A DNA stretch of 64,000 nucleotides from Shinella pollutisoli. Its GTDB lineage: Bacteria > Pseudomonadota > Alphaproteobacteria > Rhizobiales > Rhizobiaceae. Within the stretch, counting starts at the first letter, position 1. Each line of letters opens with the position of its first letter. The notes under the pieces were generated by a model. That model had not been told where the DNA came from, ran no database searches, and saw only the letters and a program-made list of their open reading frames with translations. This document shows, in pieces, positions 56,404-64,000 of this stretch. The translations under genes were made by a program, and so were the position numbers. The stretch lies in the NCBI RefSeq assembly GCF_024609765.1, contig NZ_JANFDG010000001.1:124001-188000 (forward strand), in the 5' to 3' direction.

Positions 56404-57186
56404 TCAGGCCTCCTCCGTGCCCATGTAGGCGGCGCGCACCCGCGGGTCCTCGCTGACCGTACGGTAGTCGCCCTCCGCGAGGATCTCGCCGCGCTGGAGC
56501 ACGGTGACGTGGTCGCAGATGTCGGCGACGACCTTGAGATTGTGCTCGACCATCAGCACGGCGCGGTCGCGGGCGACGTTGCGGATGATGCCGGCGACGA
56601 CGGCGACGTCCTCGCCGCCCATGCCGGCCATCGGCTCATCGAGGAGCAGCACCTTCGGATCGAGCGCCAGCGTGGTGGCGATCTCCAGCACGCGCTTGCG
56701 CCCGTAGGAGAGGTCCGCCGCCATGGCGTTGCGCGCCTCGGAGAGGCCGACGGCGGCGATCAGCCGGTCGGCGCGCTCGTTCAGGCTGTCGAGCGCCGAC
56801 AGCGGCCGCCAGAACTGCGTGGCGAGCCCGTTCGGCCGCTGCAGGGCGACGCGCACGTTGTCGAGCACGGTCAGATGCGGGAAGACCGCGGAGATCTGGA
56901 ACGAGCGCACCAGGCCCATGCGGGCGACGCGGTCGGGCGGCAGCCGGGTGATGTCGGTGCCCATGAAGGTGATCGTGCCGCCGGTCGGCGTCAGGAACTT
57001 GGTCAAGAGGTTGAAGACCGTCGTCTTGCCGGCGCCGTTCGGCCCGATCAGCGCGTGGACGCGCGCATGGTGCACGTCGAGATCGACATTGCGCACGGCG
57101 CTGAAGGCGCCGAAGCTCATGCTGAGGCCGCGGGCGGACAAGACCGTCCGCGGCTCCTTTCTGCTTTCTGGCACGGCGAACGTCAT
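56404..57186 (-). CDS. livG: Branched-chain amino acid ABC ATPase LivG-type
   Basis: A 260-residue ATPase. Walker A G-P-N-G-A-G-K-T-T is near residue 48, then F-N-L-L-T-K-F; signature-like L-S-Y-G-R-K-R (degenerate, as in LivG) and V-L-L-L-D-E-P-M-A-G-M near residue 170. The R-S-F-Q-I segment near residue 95 is a LivG mark. It follows the binding-protein gene by 17 bases. Its start is ATG 57186. Confidence 0.9.
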   Translation of the reverse strand: MTFAVPESRKEPRTVLSARGLSMSFGAFSAVRNVDLDVHHARVHALIGPNGAGKTTVFNLLTKFLTPTGGTITFMGTDITRLPPDRVARMGLVRSFQISAVFPHLTVLDNVRVALQRPNGLATQFWRPLSALDSLNERADRLIAAVGLSEARNAMAADLSYGRKRVLEIATTLALDPKVLLLDEPMAGMGGEDVAVVAGIIRNVARDRAVLMVEHNLKVVADICDHVTVLQRGEILAEGDYRTVSEDPRVRAAYMGTEEA

Positions 57187-57203
57187 CGTCGCGGACCGGC
57201 GCT

Positions 57204-58409
57204 CTACTGCGCGGCCAGGTCGCAGCCGCTCTTGGCCGGATCGATGAAGGCCTGGTCGCCCGGGATGGTGGCGAGCACCTTGTAGTAATCCCACGCCACG
57301 TCGCTCTCGCCCGGCTTCTTCACTTCCATCAGGTACATGTCGTGGATCATGCGGCCGTTGGCGCCGACCTTGCCGTTCTCGGCGAAGATGTCGTTGACCG
57401 GCATCTCGTGCAGCGCCTTGGCGACGGCCTCCGTCTCGTCGGTGCCGGCCTTCTCGATCGCCTTCAGGTATTGCAGCACCGAGGAATAGGTGCCGGCATG
57501 GACCATGTTCGGCATGGCGCCGGTGCGCTCGAAGAAGCGCTTGCCGAATTCCACCGTCTCCGGCGTGCGGTTCCAGTAGAAGCCTTCCGTCAGCGTCAGG
57601 CCCTGCGCCGCTTCCAGCCCGAGGCCGTGCACCTCTGCGAGCGTGAAGAGCAGGGCCGCGAGCCGCTGGCCGCCGGCGACGATGCCGAACTCGGCCGCCT
57701 GCTTGATCGAGTTGGAGGTGTCGAGGCCGGCGTTGGCGAGACCGATCACCTTGGCGCCCGACGACTGCGCCTGCAGGAGGAAGGACGAGTAGTCGGTGGT
57801 CGCCAGCGGATGGCGCACCGCGCCCGTGACCGTACCGCCGTTCGCCTTGACGAACTCGGCCGTGTTCTCCTCCAGCGAATAGCCGAAGGCGTAGTCGGCG
57901 GTCAGGAAGAACCAGCTGTCGCCGCCCTCCTTCACCAGTGCGCCGCCCGTGCCGACGGCGAGCGAATAGGTGTCGTAGGCCCAGTGGAAGCCGTAGGGGC
58001 TGCACTGCGCGCCCGTGAGCTCGGTGGTCGCCGCACCGGTGACGATGTCGATCTTCTTCTTCTCCCTGGAGATCGCCTGCACGGCGAGCGCGACGGAGGA
58101 CGTCGTCAGCTCCATGATCGAATCGACCTGCTCGGTGTCGTACCATTGCCGGGCGATGTTGGAGGCGATGTCCGGCTTGTTCTGGTGGTCGGCGGTGATG
58201 ACCTCCACCGGCGCGTCGAGCACCTTGCCGCCGAAGTCCTCGACCGCCATCTTCGCGGCCTCGTAGGAATACTTGCCGCCGAAATTGGCATAGACGCCGG
58301 ACTGGTCGTTCAGGATGCCGATCTTCACGACGCCGTCGGAGACGTCCGCATAGGCCGCCGTCGAGCTTGCGAGCAACACCGCCATCGATGCCATCAGTTT
58401 CTTGTGCAT
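57204..58409 (-). CDS. Branched-chain amino acid/amide ABC binding protein (LivJ-like)
   Basis: A 401-residue exported protein with a signal peptide (1-21, M-H-K-K-L-M-A-S-M-A-V-L-L-A, cleavage after A-Y-A). The mature protein has the type I periplasmic binding fold: G-I-L-N-D-Q-S-G-V-Y-A near residue 31 and V-A-L-A-V-Q-A-I-S-R-E near residue 105. It resembles HAAT/urea-amide-type binding proteins, so the substrate could be a branched-chain amino acid or a related compound. GAGGAGA precedes ATG. It is the first gene of the operon, divergent from the LysR gene. Confidence 0.85.
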   Translation of the reverse strand: MHKKLMASMAVLLASSTAAYADVSDGVVKIGILNDQSGVYANFGGKYSYEAAKMAVEDFGGKVLDAPVEVITADHQNKPDIASNIARQWYDTEQVDSIMELTTSSVALAVQAISREKKKIDIVTGAATTELTGAQCSPYGFHWAYDTYSLAVGTGGALVKEGGDSWFFLTADYAFGYSLEENTAEFVKANGGTVTGAVRHPLATTDYSSFLLQAQSSGAKVIGLANAGLDTSNSIKQAAEFGIVAGGQRLAALLFTLAEVHGLGLEAAQGLTLTEGFYWNRTPETVEFGKRFFERTGAMPNMVHAGTYSSVLQYLKAIEKAGTDETEAVAKALHEMPVNDIFAENGKVGANGRMIHDMYLMEVKKPGESDVAWDYYKVLATIPGDQAFIDPAKSGCDLAAQ

Positions 58410-58540
58410 GAGTTCTCCTCCCAGAGACCGCAGATTGCCAATCTGTTCAAAAACGCCCGGACGCCTCCTCAAGCAACCGGCCTTCCTCGCAGTTTCCGGA
58501 ATTTCCGAATTGACACAAGAGCAAACGGACGGCTATTTCC

Positions 58541-58567
58541 GAACAGGGCCTGTTCATTTTTGAACAG
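58541..58567. promoter_or_regulatory. Overlapping LysR-type operators
   Basis: GAACAG-GGC-CTGTTC (58541-58555) overlaps CTGTTCA-TTTT-TGAACAG (58550-58567), two perfect dyads sharing CTGTTC, immediately before the LysR start. A third CTGTTCA half-site lies at 58443-58449. The pattern fits autorepression plus activation of the divergent transporter operon. Confidence 0.6.
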
Positions 58568-58576
58568 ACGGGATCG

Positions 58577-59497
58577 ATGAACACGCACCCGCAATTCACC
58601 TGGGACGACCTGCAGTTCTTCCTCGCCGTCGCGCGGACCGGCCATCTTTCGGCTGCCGCCCGCCAGTTGCGCACGAGCCACGCGACGGTGTCGCGGCGCA
58701 TCGACCGGCTGGAATTCACCCTCAAGGTCAAGCTCTTCGAGCGCAACGCGCGCGGCTACATCCTGACGCCGGTGGGCCAGCGCTTCGTCGAGACGGCCGA
58801 GCGGATCGAGGGAGAGACGGAACGGCTGCAGGCCGACATCTCCTCGGGCGCCACCGCACAGCGCGGCGTCGTGCGGCTGAGCGCACCGGAAGGCTTTTCC
58901 AACTTCTTCTTCACCGAGCGCCTGCCCGCCTTCACGCAGCAGTGCCCGGCGATCTCGCTGGAGCTGGTGACGATCCAGCAGATCATGTCGCTGTCGCGCA
59001 AGGAGGCGGACGTCGCCGTGACGCTCGATCCGCCGAAGGCCGGCCCCTATTTCTCCGAGAAGATCCTCGACTACAGCCTGCACGTCTACGGCGCCCGCTC
59101 CTATCTCGCGGCGAGCCGGCCGATCGCCACGCGCGACGACCTGCTCGCCCACCCGTTCATCGGCTACATCGAGGACATGATCTTCAATCCGGGGCTCGAC
59201 TATCTCGGCGACGTGCATCGCGGCATCAAGCCGGCCTTCCAGAGCTCCAGCATCTTCGCCCAGCTGACGGCGACGCGGAGCGGGCTCGGCCTCTGCGTGC
59301 TGCCGCACTTCATCGCGTCGCGCTATCCGGAGCTGGAGATCGTGCTGCCGCAGGCGACGGAGCTCCGGCGCAGCTACTGCCTCGTCTGCCACCGCGACCT
59401 GCGCGACGTCCCGCGCATCCGCAGCGTCATCAACTATATCGAGACGACCGTGCGCGCGAACGCCGCCGCCTTCGTCCGCAACCCGCGGGCCGACTGA
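58577..59497 (+). CDS. LysR-family regulator of the Liv/valine operon
   Basis: A 306-residue regulator. Residues ~7-65 form the LysR winged helix (F-F-L-A-V-A-R-T-G-H-L-S-A-A-A-R-Q-L, then T-V-S-R-R-I-D-R-L-E). Residues ~90-300 are the periplasmic-binding-like effector domain (V-R-L-S-A-P-E-G-F near residue 97). It is divergent from the transporter operon; overlapping dyads lie in front of it, so it is likely to activate the operon and repress itself. ATG 58577 is 9 bases after the second dyad. An intrinsic terminator follows the stop. Confidence 0.9.
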   Translation: MNTHPQFTWDDLQFFLAVARTGHLSAAARQLRTSHATVSRRIDRLEFTLKVKLFERNARGYILTPVGQRFVETAERIEGETERLQADISSGATAQRGVVRLSAPEGFSNFFFTERLPAFTQQCPAISLELVTIQQIMSLSRKEADVAVTLDPPKAGPYFSEKILDYSLHVYGARSYLAASRPIATRDDLLAHPFIGYIEDMIFNPGLDYLGDVHRGIKPAFQSSSIFAQLTATRSGLGLCVLPHFIASRYPELEIVLPQATELRRSYCLVCHRDLRDVPRIRSVINYIETTVRANAAAFVRNPRAD

Positions 59498-59524
59498 GGC
59501 CGAGGGGCGCAAAGGCCTCTTTTT
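59496..59524 (+). terminator. Intrinsic terminator after LysR gene
   Basis: GAGGCC, a 12-base loop and GGCCTC are followed by five T residues (59520-59524). The stem overlaps the stop codon. Confidence 0.75.
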
Positions 59525-59655
59525 GCGGGCGTTTGCAGGCGGAACGGCAGGTTATTCCCTTAGGGATATCCCCGAATTGCCCCCGAAAGGACAACCTTGA
59601 TACCCGGGAACAACCAGCATCAACACGGCAGACCGACAGGTCCGGAGGAGGGCAG

Positions 59656-60780
59656 ATGAAACACTCGTTGTCAGCGTATCACCACATGAAAAGGCGCACC
59701 TTCCTCAAGGGAATGGGTGCCGCGGCCGTGAGCGCGGCCGCTCCCCTGCCGGCCTTCGCGGCCAAGGAGCAGCTCGCCTACATGTGCTGGGAAGGCTACG
59801 ACGCCCAGGCCATCCTCGAGCCGTTCTCGGCCAAGCACGACGTCGCCTTCAGCGTCGACATCATCACGGACTCGCCGGGCGGCTTCGCCAAGCTCGCGGC
59901 CGGCGGATACCGCGACTGCGACATCGTCTCGTCCGACCTGCCCTGGATCCAGCGCATGGGCCCGGCGGGCTTCGCCCGCTATCTCGACCCGGCGGAGTTC
60001 GCCGAGCAGTATGCCGGCTTCTACCCCGAGTTCCAGGCGCCGTTCGACCCGCTGCTGTTCGACGGCAAGATCACCGGCCTGCCCTCGCGCTGGGGCTGGG
60101 TCGGCCCGTCCGTCAACCTCGACCACGACAAGGTCGAGAACTGGCGCTCGCTCGACCCGGTCTTCGACCCGGCCTACCGCGACAAGATCTGCCTTCTCGA
60201 CTGGGGCGAGTGGCCGATCCTGCCGCTCGTGCTCCATGCCGGCATCAACCCCTGGGACGAACTCGACGAGGACGCGCTTGCCGAAATTCGCAAGGTCATC
60301 GCCGCCGCGCTGAAGAACACCCGCGCCATCGTCGGCGACATGGCGATCGCCCAGAAGGGCCTGCTCGACGGCTCGCTCTACGGGCTCATCGGCGGCGGCA
60401 CCTACACGACGCTGAACCTGCGCGTGCGCGGGCACCTCAACGTCGTCTCGGTCATCCCCGAAGAGCGGGACGGGCTCAAGCAGGGCATCATCTGGATGGA
60501 GGCGACGGGGCTCGTCGACAACGGCCGCAATCCCGAGGTCGCCAAGGAGTTCCTGAAATACATCGTCGCCCCCGAGACGGCCCGCAAGCTCGCGATCACC
60601 GCGGCGACCAGCAACCTCGTGCCCACCAAGGCGACCGAGGACCTGTTCACGGCCGAGGAGCGCGTCGCCCTGCAGCTCGACTATGTGCCGACGGCGCGCG
60701 CGGGCTCGAACTTCCTGCGCCCCATCCCCAACATCGACGACTTCCTGGCGATCTGGAGCGAGGAGCTTTCCGCGCGCTGA
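59656..60780 (+). CDS. Polyamine-type ABC transporter binding protein
   Basis: A 374-residue exported protein. The N terminus carries a twin-arginine-like signal (K-R-R-T-F-L-K-G-M-G-A-A-A near residue 12), with processing near A-F-A-A. The mature part resembles PotD/PotF: Y-M-C-W-E-G-Y-D near residue 42, D-I-V-S-S-D-L-P-W near residue 91 and G-W-V-G-P-S near residue 150. It binds putrescine, spermidine or a related cation in the periplasm. ATG 59656 has GGAGG at 6 bases; ATG 59686 is possible. It heads a four-gene transporter operon. Confidence 0.8.
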   Translation: MKHSLSAYHHMKRRTFLKGMGAAAVSAAAPLPAFAAKEQLAYMCWEGYDAQAILEPFSAKHDVAFSVDIITDSPGGFAKLAAGGYRDCDIVSSDLPWIQRMGPAGFARYLDPAEFAEQYAGFYPEFQAPFDPLLFDGKITGLPSRWGWVGPSVNLDHDKVENWRSLDPVFDPAYRDKICLLDWGEWPILPLVLHAGINPWDELDEDALAEIRKVIAAALKNTRAIVGDMAIAQKGLLDGSLYGLIGGGTYTTLNLRVRGHLNVVSVIPEERDGLKQGIIWMEATGLVDNGRNPEVAKEFLKYIVAPETARKLAITAATSNLVPTKATEDLFTAEERVALQLDYVPTARAGSNFLRPIPNIDDFLAIWSEELSAR

Positions 60781-60839
60781 CGACCTCGCCGCCCGGCGGA
60801 CCGGCCGGGCGGCGCCTCCTTCCCGAAAGGACGCCCTCC

Positions 60840-61940
60840 GTGTCTCAACCGATCATCGACTCGCGATCCATCTCCAAGAACTACGGTTCGTTCCGGGCGC
60901 TCACCGACATCTCGCTCACCATCCGCAAGGGCGAGTTCATCGCGCTCGTCGGCCCCTCCGGCTGCGGCAAGACCTCGTTCCTGAAGATCCTCGCGGGCTT
61001 CGAGCAGGCCTCCTCCGGCGAGCTCTTCATCGAGGACCGGGAAATGAGCGACGTTCCGGCCGCGGCCCGCCCGACCCGGATGGTGTTCCAGAAGCTGGCG
61101 CTCTTCCCGCACAAGACGGTCGAGGAGAACATCAGCTTCCCGCTCAGGATCGCCAAAGTGCCCGCCGCCGAACGGGCAGAGCGCGTGCGCGGGATGATGG
61201 ACCTGATGCACCTGCGGCACGAGTACCTGACGCACTACCCCGCCCAGCTTTCCGGCGGCGAGCAGCAGCGCGTGGCGCTGGCGCGCGCGCTCGTCTCGCG
61301 CCCCGGCGTGCTGCTCCTCGACGAGCCGATGAGCGCGCTCGACGCCAAGCTCAAGAAATCGCTGCAGGCCGAGCTGAAGAAGCTCCATCGCGAGCTCGGC
61401 ACCAGCTTCGTGCTGGTCACGCACGATCTGGAGGAGGCGATGATGCTGGCGGACCGGATCTGCGTGATGGTCGGCGGGCGGATCGTCCAGCTCGGCGTGC
61501 CGCTCGACATCTACCGCCGCCCCGCCAACCGCTTCGTCGCCGGCTTCATCGGCGAGACGAACTTCCTGCCCGTGTCGGTCGCGAGCACCGCCGATGGCCT
61601 CTCGGTCCGGCCGCTGCGCGGCGACCAGACCGCGGCCCTCCTCGGCGCCGACCGGGTTTCCCCCGAGGCGCACGGCGATGCCGGGCTGCTCCTGATCCGC
61701 CCGGAGGACGGCGAGATCCTCTCCGGCGCGCCCTCACCCGGCATGTGGACGATCGCCGGCACCGTCGACGAGAAGTTCACCAAGGGCTCCTCGACCCAGT
61801 ACCGCATCCGCACGGAGGCGCTGGACGTGCCCTTCGTGCTCGAGAGCTCCGGCTTCGACACCGCCCACATCCCCGTCGGCGCGCCCGTGAGCGTCGGCTT
61901 CCATCCGGCGAAGTCCTACCTCCTGGGGGACCGGCCATGA
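60840..61940 (+). CDS. Polyamine-type ABC transporter ATPase (PotA/PotG-like)
   Basis: A 366-residue ATPase. Walker A G-P-S-G-C-G-K-T is near residue 38, signature L-S-G-G-E-Q-Q-R near residue 138, Walker B V-L-L-L-D-E-P-M-S-A-L. A C-terminal TOBE domain (~290-366) is typical of PotA/PotG. It starts at GTG 60840, with AAAGGA 8 bases upstream. Its stop overlaps the first permease start (ATGA). It energises import. Confidence 0.85.
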   Translation: MSQPIIDSRSISKNYGSFRALTDISLTIRKGEFIALVGPSGCGKTSFLKILAGFEQASSGELFIEDREMSDVPAAARPTRMVFQKLALFPHKTVEENISFPLRIAKVPAAERAERVRGMMDLMHLRHEYLTHYPAQLSGGEQQRVALARALVSRPGVLLLDEPMSALDAKLKKSLQAELKKLHRELGTSFVLVTHDLEEAMMLADRICVMVGGRIVQLGVPLDIYRRPANRFVAGFIGETNFLPVSVASTADGLSVRPLRGDQTAALLGADRVSPEAHGDAGLLLIRPEDGEILSGAPSPGMWTIAGTVDEKFTKGSSTQYRIRTEALDVPFVLESSGFDTAHIPVGAPVSVGFHPAKSYLLGDRP

Positions 61941-62821
61941 GGGTCCTCGACCGCAGCTGGCAGGACAGGGGCGTGTTGCTGAACTCGCTCCCGCTGCTGA
62001 CGCTCCTCACCCTGTTCTTCATCGGCCCGATCCTGCTGACGCTGCTCCTGACCTTCCAGGAGATGCGCTCCTACCAGCTGCAATGGGTCTGGTCGCTGCG
62101 CGTCTGGTCGGAGGTCTTCAGCAAGTACAGCTACTGGGTGGTGATCGGCCGCACCGTCTCGATGGCCTTCCTCAGCACCTTTCTCTGCATCCTGATCGCC
62201 TATCCGGCGGCCTATGCGCTGGCGACGCGGCTGAAGAACTATGCAAGCCACATCCAGATCCTGATCATCTTCTCCTTCCTGACCGACGCGGTGCTGAAGA
62301 CCTTCGGCTGGGTGCTGGTGCTCGACCGCAACGGCATCGGCAACTGGCTACTCCAGCATCTCGGGCTCGGCGACGAGGCGCTCAACTTTCTCTTCACGCC
62401 GCGCGCCACGCTGCTCGGCGTCGTCTACAATCTCTCGGTCTATCCGCTCTTCACCATCTATCTCTCGTTGAAGCGCATCGACCGCGACCTGATCCTCGCC
62501 GCCTACGACGCAGGTGCCAGCAAGTGGCAGACCTTCCGCGAGGTGACGTTGCCGCTGTCGCGGCCCGGCCTCTATGCGGGTGCCGTGCTCGTCTTCGTGC
62601 TGACGCTCGGCACCTTCCTCGAATCGAAGGTGCTCGGCGGCGGCAAGTCGCCGCTCGCACCGGAGCTGATCCGCCAGACCTTCGAGACCCGCGTCAACTG
62701 GCCGCTCGGCGCCGCGCTGACGGTGGTCCTCGTGGCGATCGCGACGATCGTGCTCGCCGTCGCCGTCCGGCTCGTGCAGCGGACGCGGCAGGAACAGGCC
62801 GCGAAGGGAGCCGAGGCATGA
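61937..62821 (+). CDS. Polyamine-type ABC transporter permease (PotB/PotH-like)
   Basis: A 294-residue permease with six transmembrane helices. The cytoplasmic EAA-type loop is A-A-Y-D-A-G-A-S-K-W-Q-T-F-R-E-V-T-L-P-L-S near residue 190. It starts in overlap with the ATPase gene and overlaps the second permease start. It makes half of the channel for the operon's substrate. Confidence 0.85.
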   Translation: MRVLDRSWQDRGVLLNSLPLLTLLTLFFIGPILLTLLLTFQEMRSYQLQWVWSLRVWSEVFSKYSYWVVIGRTVSMAFLSTFLCILIAYPAAYALATRLKNYASHIQILIIFSFLTDAVLKTFGWVLVLDRNGIGNWLLQHLGLGDEALNFLFTPRATLLGVVYNLSVYPLFTIYLSLKRIDRDLILAAYDAGASKWQTFREVTLPLSRPGLYAGAVLVFVLTLGTFLESKVLGGGKSPLAPELIRQTFETRVNWPLGAALTVVLVAIATIVLAVAVRLVQRTRQEQAAKGAEA

Positions 62822-63654
62822 GGAACCCGCTTACGAACAGGCTCCTCGACATCGGGCTTTCCGGCTGGATGATCGCGCTGCTGGTCTTCCTCTACATCCC
62901 GATCGTCACGCTCGCCTTCTTCTCCTTCGCCGACAGCCGGGTCCTCACCTTCCCCGTCCAGGGCTTCACCCTCAACTGGTACCGGGAGCTGTTCGAGCGG
63001 CCGGACTTCCTGCCGGCCTTGCGCACCTCGGCGCTGGTCGCCGTCGCGACGATGCTCGTCAGCACGGTGCTCGGCACCTGCGGCGCCATCCTGTGGATGC
63101 GCTACCGCTTCCGCTTCAAGCAGGCGCTCCAGGCGCTCACCTTCCTGCCGGTCCTCTTCCCGCAGCTCCTGCTCGGCGTCATGCTGCTCCTGTGGTTCTC
63201 GGTGCTCGGTACGGTGTTCGACTTCCGCCTCGGTATCCCGACGCTGATCATCGGCCACGTCATCTACGTGACGCCCTTCGTCATGATCATCGTCGCGGTG
63301 CAGCTCTACGGCTTCGACGACACGGTGGAGGACGCCGCGCGGGACGCCGGCGCCTCGGACTGGCGGGTGCTGGTCGAGATCACCCTGCCGATGATCTGGC
63401 CGGGCATCTCCGCCGCCATGATCATGGCCTTCCTGCTCTCCTGGGGGAATTTCTACCTCTCCTATTCGCTGAACGGCTCGATGCGCACCTTGCCGATCTT
63501 CATCTATTCGGGCATCACGGTCGGCTCGTCGCCGATCTATCCGGCGCTGGCGACGCTGAACTTCATCCCGGCGATGGGCCTCGTCGTCCTCGCCGATTTC
63601 CTGCGCCGGCGTGCGCTGCGCCGCGACACGGGCGCGGCAAAGGAGGAGAGCTGA
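62818..63654 (+). CDS. Polyamine-type ABC transporter permease (PotC/PotI-like)
   Basis: A 278-residue permease with six transmembrane helices. The EAA loop is A-A-R-D-A-G-A-S-D-W-R-V-L-V-E-I-T-L-P-M near residue 175. The F-P-V-Q-G-F-T-L-N-W-Y segment near residue 47 is typical of PotC. It is coupled by 4 bases to the previous permease, and its stop touches the amidotransferase start. Confidence 0.85.
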   Translation: MRNPLTNRLLDIGLSGWMIALLVFLYIPIVTLAFFSFADSRVLTFPVQGFTLNWYRELFERPDFLPALRTSALVAVATMLVSTVLGTCGAILWMRYRFRFKQALQALTFLPVLFPQLLLGVMLLLWFSVLGTVFDFRLGIPTLIIGHVIYVTPFVMIIVAVQLYGFDDTVEDAARDAGASDWRVLVEITLPMIWPGISAAMIMAFLLSWGNFYLSYSLNGSMRTLPIFIYSGITVGSSPIYPALATLNFIPAMGLVVLADFLRRRALRRDTGAAKEES

Positions 63655-64000
63655 ATGCAGGTGGGCATATTGGAGGTGGGCCGTCCGCCCGAGGAACTGG
63701 GCGGGCGTTTCGCCTCCTATCCCGAAATGGCGGCCGAATGGCTCGGCTGCGCCCCTGGGACCGCGACCGTCTATCCGCTCATCGACGGCGTCCCGCCGCC
63801 CGCGACGGAGGACAACGACCTGTGGGTCATCACCGGCTCGCGCCACGGCGTCTACGAGGATCATGCCTTCATCCCACCGCTCAAGGATTTCATCCGCGCC
63901 GCCTTCGCCAACGGCCGCCGGCTGGTCGGCATCTGCTTCGGCCATCAGGCGATCGCCAGCGCGCTCGGCGGCGAGGTGATCCGCTCGCCGATGGGATGGG
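63655..64000 (+). CDS. Class I glutamine amidotransferase-like protein (partial, runs past window end)
   Basis: The first 115 codons of a class I GATase. The nucleophile elbow G-I-C-F-G-H-Q is near residue 93, with W-V-I-T-G-S-R near residue 57. The catalytic His and Glu must lie beyond the window. It directly follows the polyamine-type ABC genes with one base between. Relatives such as PuuD hydrolyse gamma-glutamyl-GABA in putrescine breakdown, others are GMP synthase-like; the C-terminal part is needed to tell. Its presence supports a polyamine or amino-acid substrate for the transporter. Confidence 0.75.
   Translation, partial: MQVGILEVGRPPEELGGRFASYPEMAAEWLGCAPGTATVYPLIDGVPPPATEDNDLWVITGSRHGVYEDHAFIPPLKDFIRAAFANGRRLVGICFGHQAIASALGGEVIRSPMGW

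Overview
The window is high-GC DNA (my estimate, mid-60s percent) with dense, short-gapped operons. Many genes are of types common in Rhizobiaceae: several periplasmic-binding ABC transporters, duplicated Ku with LigD, a MocR regulator, a rhizobial-type palindromic intergenic repeat, and sugar and amino-acid catabolic operons each with its own regulator. I infer an alphaproteobacterium of the Rhizobiaceae (Shinella/Ensifer/Rhizobium-like); species cannot be set from the sequence alone. I see no rRNA, tRNA, CRISPR, transposase or phage gene. It looks like ordinary chromosome or a chromid.

Layout. 1-2.5 kb: a small membrane protein, a PACE efflux protein overlapping an MFS protein, and a decayed LysR fragment. 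2.5-6 kb: a dimethylglycine/sarcosine dehydrogenase divergent from an XRE-cupin regulator, with a palindrome over its predicted promoter. 6-8 kb: Lrp-type regulator divergent from D-amino-acid dehydrogenase dadA. 8-12.4 kb: LuxR regulator divergent from a GMC (choline dehydrogenase-like) oxidoreductase, then gluconokinase and a 3-hydroxyisobutyrate dehydrogenase-family enzyme. 12.6-15.3 kb: a copper module (CxxC-type small protein, YcnI-like protein, CopC-CopD fusion). 15.3-18 kb: a cobalamin riboswitch leading into a Rieske oxygenase/reductase pair resembling GbcA/GbcB. 18-25 kb: DUF3597 protein, MacAB exporter, aldehyde dehydrogenase with DUF779 partner and a GAF-Fis regulator. 25-28.5 kb: a membrane UDP-sugar dehydratase/epimerase and a DMT exporter, then a palindromic repeat element and a MocR regulator.

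30-39.4 kb is an L-fucose-type catabolic locus: IclR regulator, SDR, lactonase, sugar ABC transporter, L-fuconate dehydratase, second SDR and AraC regulator. 39.7-43 kb holds a chemoreceptor between two small unknown proteins, and a LuxR regulator. 43.2-51.8 kb is a DNA-repair/stress island: Ku, LigD, second Ku, a 73-residue protein, topoisomerase IB, a GlgC-like nucleotidyltransferase, DUF3175, cupin and BON proteins. 51.9-59.5 kb is a branched-chain amino-acid import and valine-degradation operon (SBP, LivG, LivF, LivH, LivM, hydroxyisobutyryl-CoA hydrolase-like, MmsB) divergent from its LysR regulator. 59.6-64 kb is a polyamine-type ABC operon running into a class I glutamine amidotransferase cut by the window end.

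Two themes link regions. Dimethylglycine dehydrogenase, the GbcAB-like pair, the GMC oxidoreductase and dadA together suggest use of choline/betaine and amino-acid carbon; the riboswitch before gbcAB suggests that betaine demethylation is coupled to cobalamin status. The fucose and valine loci each carry transporter, enzymes and regulator, so each is close to self-contained.
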